Assembly (NCBI RefSeq): GCF_010389155.1 | Contig: NC_057762.1 | Span: 28,022,055 to 28,086,054 of the forward strand | Direction: 5' to 3' | Length of the DNA: 64,000 bases | Origin: Erigeron canadensis | Taxonomy: Eukaryota; Streptophyta; Magnoliopsida; Asterales; Asteraceae | Shown here: one piece after another, positions 48,538 through 60,641 of the stretch | Layout: each line of letters begins with the position of its first letter | Position numbering within the stretch: position 1 is the stretch's first letter | Position numbers and translations under genes: made by a program | Notes under the pieces: generated by a model | The model's database searches: none | What the model was told of the DNA's origin: nothing | Seen by the model: the letters and a program-made list of their open reading frames with translations, nothing else

Positions 48538-51500
48538 TTACGCAAACTTGGACTTCAATGACCCTACGGGTACCTTGCTCAAAACCTTGACACTGAATAC
48601 ACCATACTGCTTCTTGATCTCAGCCTCTGCTTTCTCGCAAAATGCATCAACCTTGTCTTCATATCTATCATAAAGGTAAGGCACCGTGTGGAGCAGAACA
48701 AAGACTGTTGATAGCCAAGAAAAGTTAAAGATTGAAATAATGATAACATCTTAAATAACTAAAACATCACTAGCACAAAAAAATTAATATGATTCTTACG
48801 TGTGTAAAACAAGGTTAAGAAGTTCCAGCAGCTGCCGAGAATTGAAACAACCCACAAACCAGCAACCACCTGATAAAAACAATCAAATTGTCATTTCACA
48901 TATGACCATGTATGATACAAAGAGCTTTAATGAAGGTGATTGTTGCAAAGATCGATACATACAGCAAGAAATTTTTTCAAGTCTTTCCCTGAGGCAATGC
49001 TTTTGAGGATCACTAAAGCTTGGTTGATTTCAATCCTGAGGGCATTGGCAACACCAAGAACAACATCTTCGGGGAGGGCAACATCTGGGAATTTAGGAGG
49101 AGACCTGATAATCAAAACAATGGAAAATATAAGATCAGTGTATGAAAGAAACAAAATACAGTCTACTAGATAATGAGAAAAAAGCAACTTACTTGTTAAT
49201 GAAGCTGGAGGCATTCGACCACAAGAATAGGACTGCAAGAGCCAATATCAAAGTATGGCACACTAGTGTCAGCAAGTGATACTCAACCAACTCAAAAAGG
49301 ACCCATATCAAAGTGGCAAATCCAAGAACACCAGCAGAAACCTTCTTGTCCTTCCACAAAAATATATCAGCAGCTGCAATTAAAAATCTCAAATGTATAA
49401 GAAGCTGAATAACAAAGCAAACTATTCAGATTTTTTTTACTTATACACAAAAACATAGATATGAGACAAGGTTGAAAAACAATATCAGTAAGATTATTGT
49501 AAAGCTATCTAGTTCTCTAAAACATATTATACACTGACAATCATCATTGTCATATGCCTTATATATACAGAATTGTAGCTGGAGAGTATACTATCCATAG
49601 GTGTTCATGAATCCCATGTTGATTTAAGGCAGTGTGTCGTTTAAAAGTTAAGGAATCAAACACTGACTTCATTCGCATTATTTTTGTTTGTTTTATAAAG
49701 TTGGATTTAAATAATGGGTATCGAACCCAAAAAAACATGCATATCTGGAACCCACTAAAAATTTGGTTTGATATTGATTCCCATTCCCACTCTAAATAGT
49801 AAGTATATACAAACCCATACCCATATTGAATACAAGCAACAAACTAAATACTCCCTAGATTTCTAGGCCAGGTTGTAGTTCATTAAAGATAAGATCATTG
49901 ATAATTGAACCAAACATGATCTCAAAACCAACGATAACCCCACACAGGATAAACAAACAACATGCGAGTATAAACTGAGACTAGAACCCAACGTCCACCC
50001 ATATTGAATACAGGCAACATATAATATACCTCCTAAATTTCTATGCCAGGTTGAAGTTCATAAAAGATAAAATCATTGATACTTAAACGAACCAAACCAT
50101 GATCTATACACCAATGATAAACCCACACAACACAAACAAACAACATGGTATAAACCGAGACCAATAGTCCAATACCCAACCCAACATTAAGCTCAACACA
50201 AAATCAATATTAAGTATTTAATGAACAAATAACAAGCTAGATTACTTCAAAATGAGCTAAACATATTAACTTTTGCCATCTAAAGTATGCAAAAGTTGCT
50301 TTCTATTATCTCTCAAAAATTTCTCAAATTCCAACACAGCAAAGAGTCCATTTTACATAAGCAAATCAGATGTACAGTCATATATATCCATACTAATCAT
50401 TGTGTGTAAAATCATTCTTCATCTAGATTCTAGACCAAAATAAGAATTCTAACCAGCATTCATATAGCATGCTAATAGTCCACAAAATATAACATCCACA
50501 AAAGATATCAACTCACTAAATCCTCTTGATACATAGCTAGTTCATCGACAAACTTTGAAGATTCTCAAACTCGAAAATCAAACGTCAGCTGATGACATAC
50601 CAATCACACATAAGTTCTCAATCCAACTAAACTTAACCTAACAAAGTAACAATCAGCTATACTAAATCATTAATTTCAATTTATAATACTAAAATGAGCA
50701 TACACCTAAAAAAACCATATAACCACTGTAGATCCAAATCACGATTATATCGTCACTGACTCACTGCCAATTACTGACTTATTGTGTATCTATATCCTTC
50801 CAGTGTTGTAAATCTCGGTTATCTCAGCGGATATATCGGCGACATACCGGATCTCGGCTTACTAGCGAGACGATATATATCCCCAATATATCGCTTCTCG
50901 GTGGTGGACCGATACCGAAAAGCGATATTTACAACCTTGATCCCTTCATGTTTTAAACTCCTCCTAGGCTCCTATAATATCATCTATACATACATACATA
51001 CATACAAATATCTATGTATACAAAGTATAACATGTATACCTCGCCTAGAGAATCGATTAACAACAAATCCAGATCTGGATGAGATATATAAGATCTGAAT
51101 CTAACTAAACTTCATTCAGCGAGAAACATAATCGAATCATCAATCTACTACATCATCAGTTATTAAAAATTATTTACTCAAAGCTCAAGTCATACACAAA
51201 CCGTAAATATGTGAATGAATATTAATACAGATATGGAGAGTAATTAATCATCAGATCTACTATATCAGTTAACTTTAATTATTTACTCGAATCTCTACTC
51301 AGTCATAACTGTAAATACATGAACACTAATTAATATACATATATATATAGATATATATATAGATATAGATGTAGAGTAAGTAGAATGCACATACGTTTAC
51401 CGCCACCTAAGAGCTTGTGAACAGGCTTCTCTCTTCCAAACAACCGGTAGATCTTATTCTTAACATCTTCAACCGGCGAGCTATCCTTTCCGTCATGATC

Positions 51501-51617
51501 GGAATCTGATGACGCCGAATCTCCATCGTGAAAAGTTTCAGTGATTTTTTCTTTCATAGATTCAACAAATGATTGCTCGTGTTCTTTTTCATGATCAGCG
51601 GCGGTATTATCGGCCAT
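48538..51617 (-). CDS. Reticulon-like protein (RTNLB)
   Basis: Five exons on the minus strand (51617-51395, 49373-49193, 49104-48963, 48869-48800, 48704-48538) give 260 residues with all phases consistent and GT-AG borders. The acidic N-terminus ([13 protein letters not shown]) precedes the reticulon homology domain, which opens at [18 protein letters not shown]. It has two long hydrophobic hairpins (first [16 protein letters not shown]..., second [20 protein letters not shown]...) separated by a hydrophilic loop ([20 protein letters not shown]). The C-terminus KSKFA fits a KxKxx ER-retrieval signal. These proteins wedge into the outer leaflet of the endoplasmic reticulum and curve it into tubules. 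It is closest, from memory, to the RTNLB1-4 group; synteny points to RTNLB3. Intron 1 is 2 kb and holds a MITE and an internal duplication. I do not assign a numbered symbol from sequence alone. Confidence 0.93.
49820..50175. repeat. 178-bp tandem duplication in reticulon intron 1
   Basis: CCCATATTGAATACA starts at 49820 and 49998. The two copies share GCCAGGTTG, GTTCAT, AAAGATAA and ATCATTGATA in order but have diverged by many substitutions and small indels. Confidence 0.75.
50801..50939. mobile_element. Short MITE in reticulon intron 1
   Basis: Ends are CAGTGTTGTAAAT and, inverted, CAAGGTTGTAAAT. The interior is GC-rich (CTCGGCTTACTAGCGAGACG) with many TATATCG and CGATATAT motifs. Flanks TATCCTTC and ATCCCTTC suggest a decayed 8-bp hAT duplication. 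Confidence 0.65.
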
Positions 51618-52204
51618 TTTTTTCGGGATAATCAGTTACCGGATCTTATAGTGCAGATTCGGCGCCGAAAATATTGGTGGTGAAGAAAGTGTGACTGTGT
51701 GTGTAAGATTTTGAAAAATACTTTTGTGTGAATGAATTAAATATCTGGAGGTAAATAAAAAGGAGGTTTGGGTCCGAGCCTGAGGTTCGGATAAAACGAA
51801 GCTGGGACCTTTATCACGGGAACCAATAAGGTGTTGTGTGTGTCAGTGGGCGACAAAAGTGGGGAGCGGGAATTCCGTTTAAAGTAACGTGACGGCGTTA
51901 GGGTTGACGTTATATTTGTCTCCGTTATTATTATGGGCTTTTTTGGAGATTTGTTATGGATACACTTCCTGATGGACTTTAAAAAATAATATAACTTTTC
52001 TGGGCAATTGGGCCGGATATACAAACATTCCTTGTTTCCTTTTACTAAAATTTTCTCCCTTTTCCCAGTTGTGTAATATTGTTAAAGAAATTAGATAAAT
52101 CAAGATTAAGGTCAAATATTTAAGTATATGTAATAACATTTTATTGATAACGTCTAAATCCCCAAAACTGTTTGGCTTCTCTCTACACCGTGGCAAAAGT
52201 GTGA
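51618..52204. other. Upstream region of reticulon gene
   Basis: Contains the leader and promoter on the minus strand; GC content is raised in 51760-51920. No confident TATA box was found in the minus orientation. Confidence 0.4.
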
Positions 52205-52400
52205 TTGCTACAATTTTTTTTCGATCCCACGGAAGGTCTAGACTATGTTGTTTTAGCAGGGTTCACGATAAAAAAAACCCTTTATCCAATAGCTATTAGG
52301 AGGAAAACAATAGCCCATGACAACATATTTAGGGAAAACTTTTCCCTCTAAAATTTGAACATGAGTCTCCATATATCCAAAGTTCCAAACCCCCGTTAAA
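52205..52400 (-). mobile_element. SINE-like element, copy 2
   Basis: On the minus strand: GGAGACTCATGTTCAAAT as B-box region, GGGAAAAGTTTTCCC, then the tail CCTTCCGTGGGATCG plus an A run. It shares block order with 28498-28670. Confidence 0.55.
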
Positions 52401-53732
52401 TAATTTATTTTGGTACTTACAAATTTAGTGTTATTAGTATATTAGTTCGTTGTTATCACATATTTAACTATACTAATTTGAGCTTGATTTTGATGTCGTG
52501 ATATTTATATGGTTTGGCTGACAAGGTAAATTTTTTTATGTAGACGTTAATATTTTACTTAGATATCAGGAGATAACCAGTAAGTATAATTTTAAAAGGT
52601 TGAATATTTAGGTTTATTTGAGATACTCGTAAGTCGTAATTTAAAACTAAAAAATGACATGTAAAGGCCATATGCTTGAATACTTGAATACTTGAATGTA
52701 ACACATGAAAGTCCATTTTGGTGCAAAACTGTAACGCCACAAGATTTTAAGGTAAAAGAAATTAACCTTTTTTATATATATAGTTTTGGTATTAAATTAA
52801 TTTCCTAGTGTTTTATTTTTGAATATGGGGTTAATTTAGTTGGAACTTTAACGGGTAGTGGGTAAAATACCCTCAAAAATGGAAGTGGGTCATGGCACCC
52901 ATAGAATGTGCCAGCCACACACACCCATCTAATTCTTATTCTAATATTCTTCTTCTTCTTTTTTCACATGCAATCCACCCCCATTTCCTTCAAAATCAAG
53001 GTCAAAATACTTTCAAATTCAAGACTAGATATCACCCTAACAATCATCACCATCAATTTATCTCCATTCAAGAGTTTGAAAGTTAGGGTTTTGGTGGTTC
53101 TAGGTGGTGGCCAAAATTAATTAAGAAAAGGGAAAAAAATTGGTGAATTGAAAACCTAAGCTATTATCTTCTATTGTGAGGTATTGATTTTTATTTCATT
53201 ATTTCATTTGTTATTGAGAATTAGGGTTTATGGATGAACCATTTTGAGGGTTTGCTAGAATTTGAATGATGGTAGTTGTTCCCCAATTCCTTAGTTAACC
53301 TAGTTGTCATTGAGTTATATGATGCATTTGATTATGAAATTTATAGGGTTATGTGATAATTTGAGTTTATAAGAAAATATGAGTTTTTGCTAGTTAATGG
53401 AATATGGATGAAAATGGTAGGTTGAACTACCCAATGTTAATCTTGAGAATGGAAGTAACTCAATGACAAATGGGTTGGGTTTTGGGTTTAGAAAGGCTAG
53501 TGATTGAGTATGAGTAGGTTGAGCTAGTCAAGTTGTGAATGTAAGCTTAATGCATTTTTATGATATGATTATAGGTTGAGCTTGTTGAGCATTATTGTTA
53601 TAGCTTTGTTGTCCTTGTTGCGGAGGAGGTGAGTATATTTGCATACCTTTATGTATACGTTGGGCCAATTATCATGAGATGTGAATGTTCCAAGTATGGT
53701 AATTGGTTCGGTGTTAAGCCCATGTGAGGCAT

Positions 53733-53827
53733 TGTTTATGAGGCCTAAGAACCTCCGGGGCCTAAAAATCCCGATAGTTGATATGATTTGAGGCCTAAGA
53801 ACCTCCGGGGCCTAAGAATCCCGATTG
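53733..53827. repeat. 45-bp direct repeat within the LTR
   Basis: GAGGCCTAAGAACCTCCGGG followed by GCCTAA(A/G)AATCCCGAT occurs twice. The part GAGGCCTAAGAACCTCC could fold on itself. Confidence 0.8.
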
Positions 53828-54469
53828 ACATGATTGTTATGATTGTTTAGCTTATATGGATCCATATATGTGTTGTTAGAGTGCAAGGTGAGCATGTAAA
53901 TGTGTCATGACGATGCCATAGGTTACATGTAATAGTCCTTGTACATGCCCTCCTTCATATTCGTAAATGTATGCAAGTATATTCACTAAGCCTTTGCTTA
54001 TATTTTAGTTGTATACCATTTTATAGGTGGTTCCGAAAGAAGGAACTAATTCTAGTTGAATTGAAGTGTTGATTTTTGGAGTGCTAGTTGACTCGAAGGT
54101 ATTTTTGGCCATTTACGGAAGAATGGTATTCTTTTGGTTAGAGACTTAGTGCATCCCACCTCATATGGCTCTTGGTACAATCTTGGCATTTTGAATCTTA
54201 TGGATATGTAAATTGTACATTGTGGTGTTTGTAACTAGTCATGATAAATTGAAGTCAAAATGGTGTTTTGGATAATGTGGCAAATTGGGTAAAGTACCCA
54301 TGAGTTGTTATCTTTGTACATTCTGTTGAATGAAGTTTGTAAGGATATTACTTTACCTGTTAAGTTCAAAATGTGTCCATAATCAGTGTTTGAAAGCTTG
54401 GAAATGAGTCTTAAAGATTGCAAGTTGAGTCAAGTGTTATAAAGGGTCATTTTGTTGTTCAGCGAAAAT

Positions 54470-54672
54470 ATGTGACACGTACAGAAAAGGTATGTGGCAC
54501 AGTTTTGGTTCTGTTCGGATTTTGGTCATTTGTGTGGCAAATACAATTTGGATGTGGCACATGGAAAACTTGAAGTCAGAATATGTGGCACATGAAATAC
54601 AGCATGTGGCACATATTTGCTTCTGTTCAGATTTTAACTCAAAAATGTGGCACATGCATATAGCATGTGACA
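54470..54672. repeat. ATGTGGCACAT motif array in the LTR
   Basis: Eight spaced copies of ATGTGGCACAT or variants (GTGACAC, GTGGCAA) near 54471, 54492, 54531, 54552, 54583, 54604, 54645 and 54665, with CTGTTCRGATTTT repeated between them. The open frames here arise from the motif. Confidence 0.75.
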
Positions 54673-54741
54673 CACCTGGGCATAAAAAAAAAATAAAAAT
54701 TTTTTAGTTTTTCTTTAATCGAGTCGTGTCGTTTCAAAAAC

Positions 54742-56464
54742 TGAGGTTAGACTAAAACTACTTATGATTTATGGATATTCAAGTATGTCACAATACACAA
54801 TTGACCTATGCAATATACATATGGTAGAAAAATAAGATGGGCCTAATATGAGATCAAGTCATATGGTTAGATCTAAGGTAAAGAAAGAATTAGGGTTGAC
54901 CATGTGTCATTGCATTGTATGGAGTCATTTTTCAGATATATATTTTGCATATGAGACTAGCTACAAGTATACGTACATATAAAGATGTGCTAATTAATGA
55001 CTAGGGAACCAAAGTATTACCTGGAGTGGAGTCTCAGTAGTATTAATGAGAATTGCATATGAGAACTTGAAGCGCCAAACATAAAATGAAGGTGTATTTT
55101 ATCATCATAACCAAAAATTGTGGGTTCAAATTAACGTACGGATCATCTTATATGATGGTCCAAAAAAATTAAACTCCATCTATTTTTTATTTTTATTTTT
55201 GAAAAGTAAACTCCATCTATCTAATTCCATTTCTTACAGCTTCCAGGTGAGATTGGCAGGGGAAGGGATATATGATAAGGTGAGATTGGTCAGCCATCGT
55301 TATTTGTTTTACGTTGAACAAACGAAACTAAATATTGGTGGTATGTCTTCATGAGCAAACACCCATTTATGCTTTGGTATATCCTTTTCTTTACTTTATT
55401 ATTATCATAAAATACAGGTACATTCTCAAAGAATATACTTTTAAACCAAGTTTATATATAGGCCCCACTTTGATAAATGTTTGATCTGGTCATCTGGTGT
55501 TTTGTTGAAACTATGACTTTCTTTCTCGATTTAGTTTTGTTATATAACCTTGTTAAATTGGGTTAAGAACGAATTTATAATGCGAGAATAAATTTTAAGT
55601 TTTGATATCTGTGAAACATTAATACTTTTTACATTTGTAGAAGGAAATTATTTGGAATTTTCGAAAATCTTGGGTTTTATCAAAGGTATGCGTGGTTCGA
55701 GCTTCACATACTACCCAATTGATATTCACTATGTTGTCTCGAATGCTAACTACTAACTAATAACTCGTTATTTAAAAAAAAAGTAATTAAAAAACTTATA
55801 AACGTATTCTAAAAATTATACATTAATAATAAAAAAAAGTACATATTTATAATTCTATCATTTTTAATTAGAGATGTCATATAACGTACTATTGACAATT
55901 TTGAAAACTATGTATTCTATATATATTTAAAACTATTCTTTATATGAGAAAAACAGCTTCAACTAATTAGGTTGAGAGAGATTTTTAGAATGCAATGTGA
56001 AATTGTAATAAATAAATTTCATTTATAAATGTAATTTTAAACACTTCATATCTTTATCGTTCTTTTAACAGTAGAAGATATCTTTATTGTTCTTATAACA
56101 GTAGATATCTTTATTGTTTAATTTTTACTACAATAAATAAAAATTATTAATTTTTGGCTTTACTAATTTTCATATGAAAATACTCGAATCAAGGAAAAAA
56201 AAGAACTTTGTGGGCCGTGGGCCAAAATGAGCAAGCGTTATATTTGAATACCAAGTTACCAAATGGTCCAGACTCCTGATAAACAAGTACCACTAATAAA
56301 GTCTGAGCAAGTCAAATCTTTTTATTACCCGATAAAAAGTGACCAAGTGAGCCTTGTTCTCTCTTTTTTCACAGGACTGCCCCCACCCTTTTGTGACTTA
56401 TACTTTTCAAGTATGAAATCATTTCATTCCCTTTATTTGTTTTGGAAATATGTATACATTGAAA
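54742..56464. other. Intergenic, no recognised feature
   Basis: No gene. A short tandem with AGATATCTTTATTGTTCTTA-type units lies at 56045-56125. Confidence 0.4.
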
Positions 56465-56857
56465 AGGGACAATCAAATAAGAACAACCTTAAAATGAGAA
56501 CACGGTAAAAACATTTAAAAGCTACTTTTTGATGTATTAAAAATCCATAAAACTAACAGTGTATAACTAATTATCACTATTTAAGTGTTTAATAACACAT
56601 TAGTCTGTCAAAATCGAAAAAATCATGTTTTTTGTTTTGTGCATCCATCTTGGATGGATATTCATCAAAATGATGCATCCAACAAAAAAAACGTAATTTT
56701 TTTTTATTTTGATGGATCAATTTGTTGTTAAACACTTAAATAATGATAATTAGTTATGCACTATGTTAGTTTTATGGACTTTTAATGCATCAAAATGATA
56801 ATTTTAAGTGTTCTCATCGTTTTTATTTTAAAAATGTTCTTACCGGAGTATTACCCT
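56465..56857. mobile_element. Mutator-like MITE with long palindrome, copy 1
   Basis: Outer ends are AGGGACAATC and GTATTACCCT. Flanks ACATTGAAA (56456-56464) and ATATTGAAA (56858-56866) agree at 8 of 9, fitting a 9-bp Mutator duplication. The arms of about 170 bp pair around a centre with GTGCATCCATCTTGGATGG. The blocks AAAATCCATAAAACTAACA and ATAACTAATTATCA occur inverted in both arms. Confidence 0.85.
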
Positions 56858-58559
56858 ATATTGAAATTTAGCCATATATTACCGATCTTGGTTTATGTAA
56901 AAGTTGTACAGTGTATTTTAAATAATACACAGTTCCAACTGAGTACTGTATGACAAAGTTTGATAGTGCATATATATATATATCAGTATATCACCTTACT
57001 ATTTATATTAAAATTTGCTATACAATAAATTTTATAAGTGTCCGTTATGGTGCATTTGGTGGTTCAACATGGAGATGACTAGCCACTTAATGTGGACGAT
57101 GGTGGCACGTCAGATGGTTTTCACGGTGACATGTATGTGGTCGTAGACTTCCCTGTGAGGTTCAGGTTGGGAGTTAAAGTGGGCCAAGAAATTATCTTTA
57201 TGCATCTCAGGTGATGTTCACGGTGACGTGTTAAAATGTTGTGTTGTGGTGAGATAAAATAGTGTGTTGTTTCCGGTCGTCTAGCATGGTCTTTTCCCAT
57301 AGCCAATACTTTTTACTTGTGTAGAGTTGTGGGATTGTTATCTATCTATCTATACTATGCTATAATACATGTTCGTTGTATCTTAAAACTTGATATTTTA
57401 AGTGAATGATAGCATTATGTTTACCTTTTTTACTTTTGTATTTATTTACACAATCATTTTTAAAAAAAAATTCTCTACGATAAATACAAGTTTTATACTG
57501 TATATTCGATGCATAACGTATATGCATTTAATAATTACGAGAGCAAGTACCCGCATGTTGCGGCGGTGAGATGGTGGGGTGATAGGCCATACAGTGTGAT
57601 AGGTCATAGAAGGTGATTGGTTATAAAGTGTGATAGTCAAATGCCTTAGCCATACGGGCTCCGCCCTTAGATTTAAAAATTCGTCGAAAATATATCGAAT
57701 GACATCTCTAATGAAAGAGCATAAAATTTTAAGAACACCTATATAATTTTTATGATTTATTGATGTATGGTTTTTAAGATAAAAGATTTTGAAGAATTAG
57801 AGGAATAAAATGATTTATGAAGGAGAGAGAAAGTTGTATGCATTAAAGTATGGTACATCATGCATTAATATGTATATATATTATTGAAATTGAATGTTAA
57901 AAGTTAAAAAATGAATTTATTTTATAATCCGGTATAAATATAATATAACTATCAATGTATCACTATCTATTACCTTCACTTTGTCATGCACTTTATTTCT
58001 GACCCATTACTCACTTTTTTCTTTTTTTTTACATTTTGCTCTTTTAGGTTAACCAATACTTCCTTTTGCTTTTATTCTATGCTGGTTAGAAGTTTCTTAC
58101 TATCCTTGGCCCGACATCCATGGCAAAGTTTCTTTAATCAAAATGTTCTTTTACACCTTTGTAGTCTAGTACTTTTGACCTTGAAAGGACTCAATTATCC
58201 ACATGTAAAATAGTTGAGTGCAAGCCTTTTATTTATAAATCGTTTACGATAGGAAGGGTTGCACACCTTTTTTTTTTTTTTTTCTTTTCTATATTTATAG
58301 TTCTATACCTACTTATAAAAAATAGTTTTTTTACTTCTAAAAATGTTGAAAGTTACTCAATACAATATGACATAAATATCCCAATATACTCTTTTTTTTC
58401 TTCAAATCATTCTCTTCTTTATTCATTAATTTAACTATTTTGACTAATATACCTAAAATTTTATTAATGAAATAAATTATACACCAGTCTTTCAACTTTT
58501 AAAATAATTACTCAAACTATTATATTAATTACATTTACATCAATAACCTAGACTACTTT
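56858..58559. other. Intergenic, no recognised gene
   Basis: AT-rich. A GC-richer spot at 57540-57600 starting ACCCGCATGTTGCGGCGG resembles the hairpin of Helitron ends in minus orientation but lacks a clear CTAG. Confidence 0.35.
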
Positions 58560-58645
58560 TCGTCACCACCATCAGACGCCTCCACCACCCGTCACAACGT
58601 GCTGCATTGCCGCACCGCCACCGCATAGCGTGAGCACCATGCTAG
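58560..58645 (+). mobile_element. Helitron-like 3' end
   Basis: A CCACCACC- and GCCACCG-rich stretch is followed by CGCATAGCGTGAGCACCATG and CTAG before T. It is the same style as the end near 17146. Confidence 0.5.
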
Positions 58646-59530
58646 TTTCATTAGTATAATATAATACGATTAAAATAATACTTAGTGTAATTAATGGTAA
58701 TGTGATAATTATGCGTTATACTTACTCTGCCTTATATAAGAATGTACAATATTTGTATTCTATGGTTACATGCGGATGGAATTTGTTTGTGCTCAAAGGC
58801 ATGTTCGATGTTCCATTTGTGATGTTAATATACAATGTTTGTTAGCTAGTGCGCGTTCATCTGTGTTTGCTTTTGTACATTTGTGTTCATTTGGTTCAAT
58901 TGTTATCTTTCATTAACACAAACGTACGAATATATGAATAAACAAATTTTCTTAGTAACCGAACATAAACACAATGTTCGATTATCATTTCGTAAATCGT
59001 TTATTATTTAACAAACGGACATGAATAGAATATATATATAGCCTCGTTCATGTTTGTTTGTTCGTTTGCAACGTTAGATATGAGAAAACAACAATACCTT
59101 ATGACAGAGATAATAGATGTAAGATACTAAAATGTAAAAGTTTATCCCTAATCAAGAAAAGAGAATTAAACTATCATTAAAAATAAAAAACTCATGTCAA
59201 TAATGTGTGGAAAAGTATATTTGGGAAATGATATCTTCAATCATATATTTGACTAACAATATTTATAAATGGTTAATGAGTATATATATGTTACAAGCTA
59301 GTTCGCAGTTTCGCACATTCGAAAATAGTATTAATTATCATCAAGTAGCATTGTACTTAGACTATAATATTAAAAGAGTATAATAATCATACCGTTATTA
59401 TTAAACTCATACTTCAAATGACATCACGATTGATCTCATATTTGAAGTAAGATCTTTGAAATTTGAAAAAAAATAAATCGGAAAAAGCGTTAATGTTTAT
59501 ACATAGCATGTAGCCGCGGGGTTATAGTCA
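58646..59530. other. Intergenic; GTTCGTTTG-type repeat
   Basis: 58720-59080 carries inverted GTTCATTTG, GTTTGTTCG and CGAACATAAAC motifs like those at 25085-25260. Nothing else is recognised. Confidence 0.35.
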
Positions 59531-59562
59531 CATGCTCCCCCTTCATTTCCTACATGACTTCA

Positions 59563-59575
59563 TTTATATATATAC
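59563..59575 (+). promoter_or_regulatory. Candidate TATA box of MAKR2-like gene
   Basis: TTATATATATACC lies about 145-155 bp before the chosen ATG, followed by a CA-rich leader. Confidence 0.45.
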
Positions 59576-59717
59576 CATCCAACCAATTCAAAAAGACACA
59601 CTCAAATTCACTCTCATTTTACACACACAACTTAAACACTTTTTTCTATTCTCACTTCAAAAAAGCCCTTCACCTTTTTTTAGGCCCATTTCAATTACTA
59701 CTCTGGCGTTCCCAACT

Positions 59718-60641
59718 ATGGATGTTCTAAGCTTACTAAAATTTTGGAAAATTGCCGGTGGTGGTGGTGGTGGTGGCGGAGAAACATTGTCTGTTCGAGA
59801 CTATGATTACGGTTCTTCGTTCGACGACGAAGAATCGTTTTTCGATTTAGTCTTGACAGACAATGACAAAGAAAACGACATTGAAACAAAATCCAGTTTC
59901 GTATTTGTGTCCCCTGAGGAAGTTTTTGTTACAAATAACAAAAAAACACCTCAGTCGCCTTTTCGAATTCTCATGTTGGGCTTACAAAACACCAACAACA
60001 AAACAAAACAAACCAAGCCCGAAAAAGAAGTAGAACAAAAACAAGAAGAAGTTGTTAAGATTGGAGCATTATTGAAACGTGACAACAGTTTAAGACATAA
60101 GTTTCAAACAGAGAAATTGATAGATAGCAATGAGGCTCGAACGCCTTCAAAGCGGTTTTCGAAAGATGTTGTGAATAAGTATTTGAATATTATGAAACCT
60201 TCAAAAAGAAGTAATGAAAAATCAAGGTTTAATGATAAATGTAGCACTCCATCTTCGTCGCCCGCGTCATCTGTTTTTTCTCCTAGGAAAGAAGAGAAAA
60301 AAGGTGGACGCGGGGCGGTATTTAAAGGGGTACGTAAACATTTAGGAAAATGTCGTTCGGCGTCTGCTATTTTGCAGACGCCAGTAACGAGAAGTGATGA
60401 TTCTGCTTTAGAACAACAGAATTCTATCCAAGGGGCTATTCTTCATTGCAAAAAGTCTTATAACTCGCCTTCACAAGGTATAATTATAATATAGTCAGAT
60501 TATTTACACCTTTTATTACTAGTTTCTTACTTTGTTCTATTTAACTAATTTTTGGTTAAATGACTTTCAGATTGTTGTGTTCTATCAAGATCAGGAAGTG
60601 CACCATCAAACTTTGAAGAGGATGATAGAAGTAGCATTTGA
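59718..60641 (+). CDS. MAKR2-like membrane-associated kinase regulator
   Basis: Two exons (59718-60477, 60571-60641; GT-AG) give 276 residues. I start at MDVLSLLKFWK because MAKR proteins begin with a short SLLKFW-like motif and an upstream in-frame ATG at 59532 lies near the TATA box, in leader-like sequence. A run of eight or more Gly (14-21) follows. Later come an SPFRIL-type patch, a Lys/Arg-rich middle, VVNKYLNIMKPSK (141-153), RKHLGKCRSAS (206-216), and a conserved end with SDDSALEQQNSIQGAILHCK. Exon 2 adds CCVLSRSGSAPSNF and a stop. These are hallmarks of the BKI1/MAKR family: plasma-membrane peripheral proteins, held by basic residues, that modulate receptor kinases. Arabidopsis MAKR2 acts with TMK1 in auxin responses (from memory). 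Synteny supports MAKR2. Confidence 0.88.

Larger units (their letters stand above)
52722..54736 (+). mobile_element. Solo LTR, Ty3/gypsy-type, 2015 bp
   Basis: Begins TGTAACGCCACAAGATTTTA and ends GAGTCGTGTCGTTTCA, so it is bounded by TG...CA. AAAAC is directly repeated at 52717-52721 and 54737-54741, a perfect 5-bp target duplication. Such TGTAACGCC starts and GTCGTT-type ends are common in plant Tekay-like gypsy LTRs (from memory). No internal domain, primer-binding site or second LTR flanks it, so it is a solo LTR left by recombination. Orientation is set by the usual TGTAAC 5' end. Confidence 0.88.

Noticed and set aside
59532..59717. Upstream in-frame ATG of the MAKR2-like gene
   Set aside because: The extension is leader-like, starts before the likely transcription start and has no family similarity; MAKR proteins begin at the MDVLSLLKFW-type motif.
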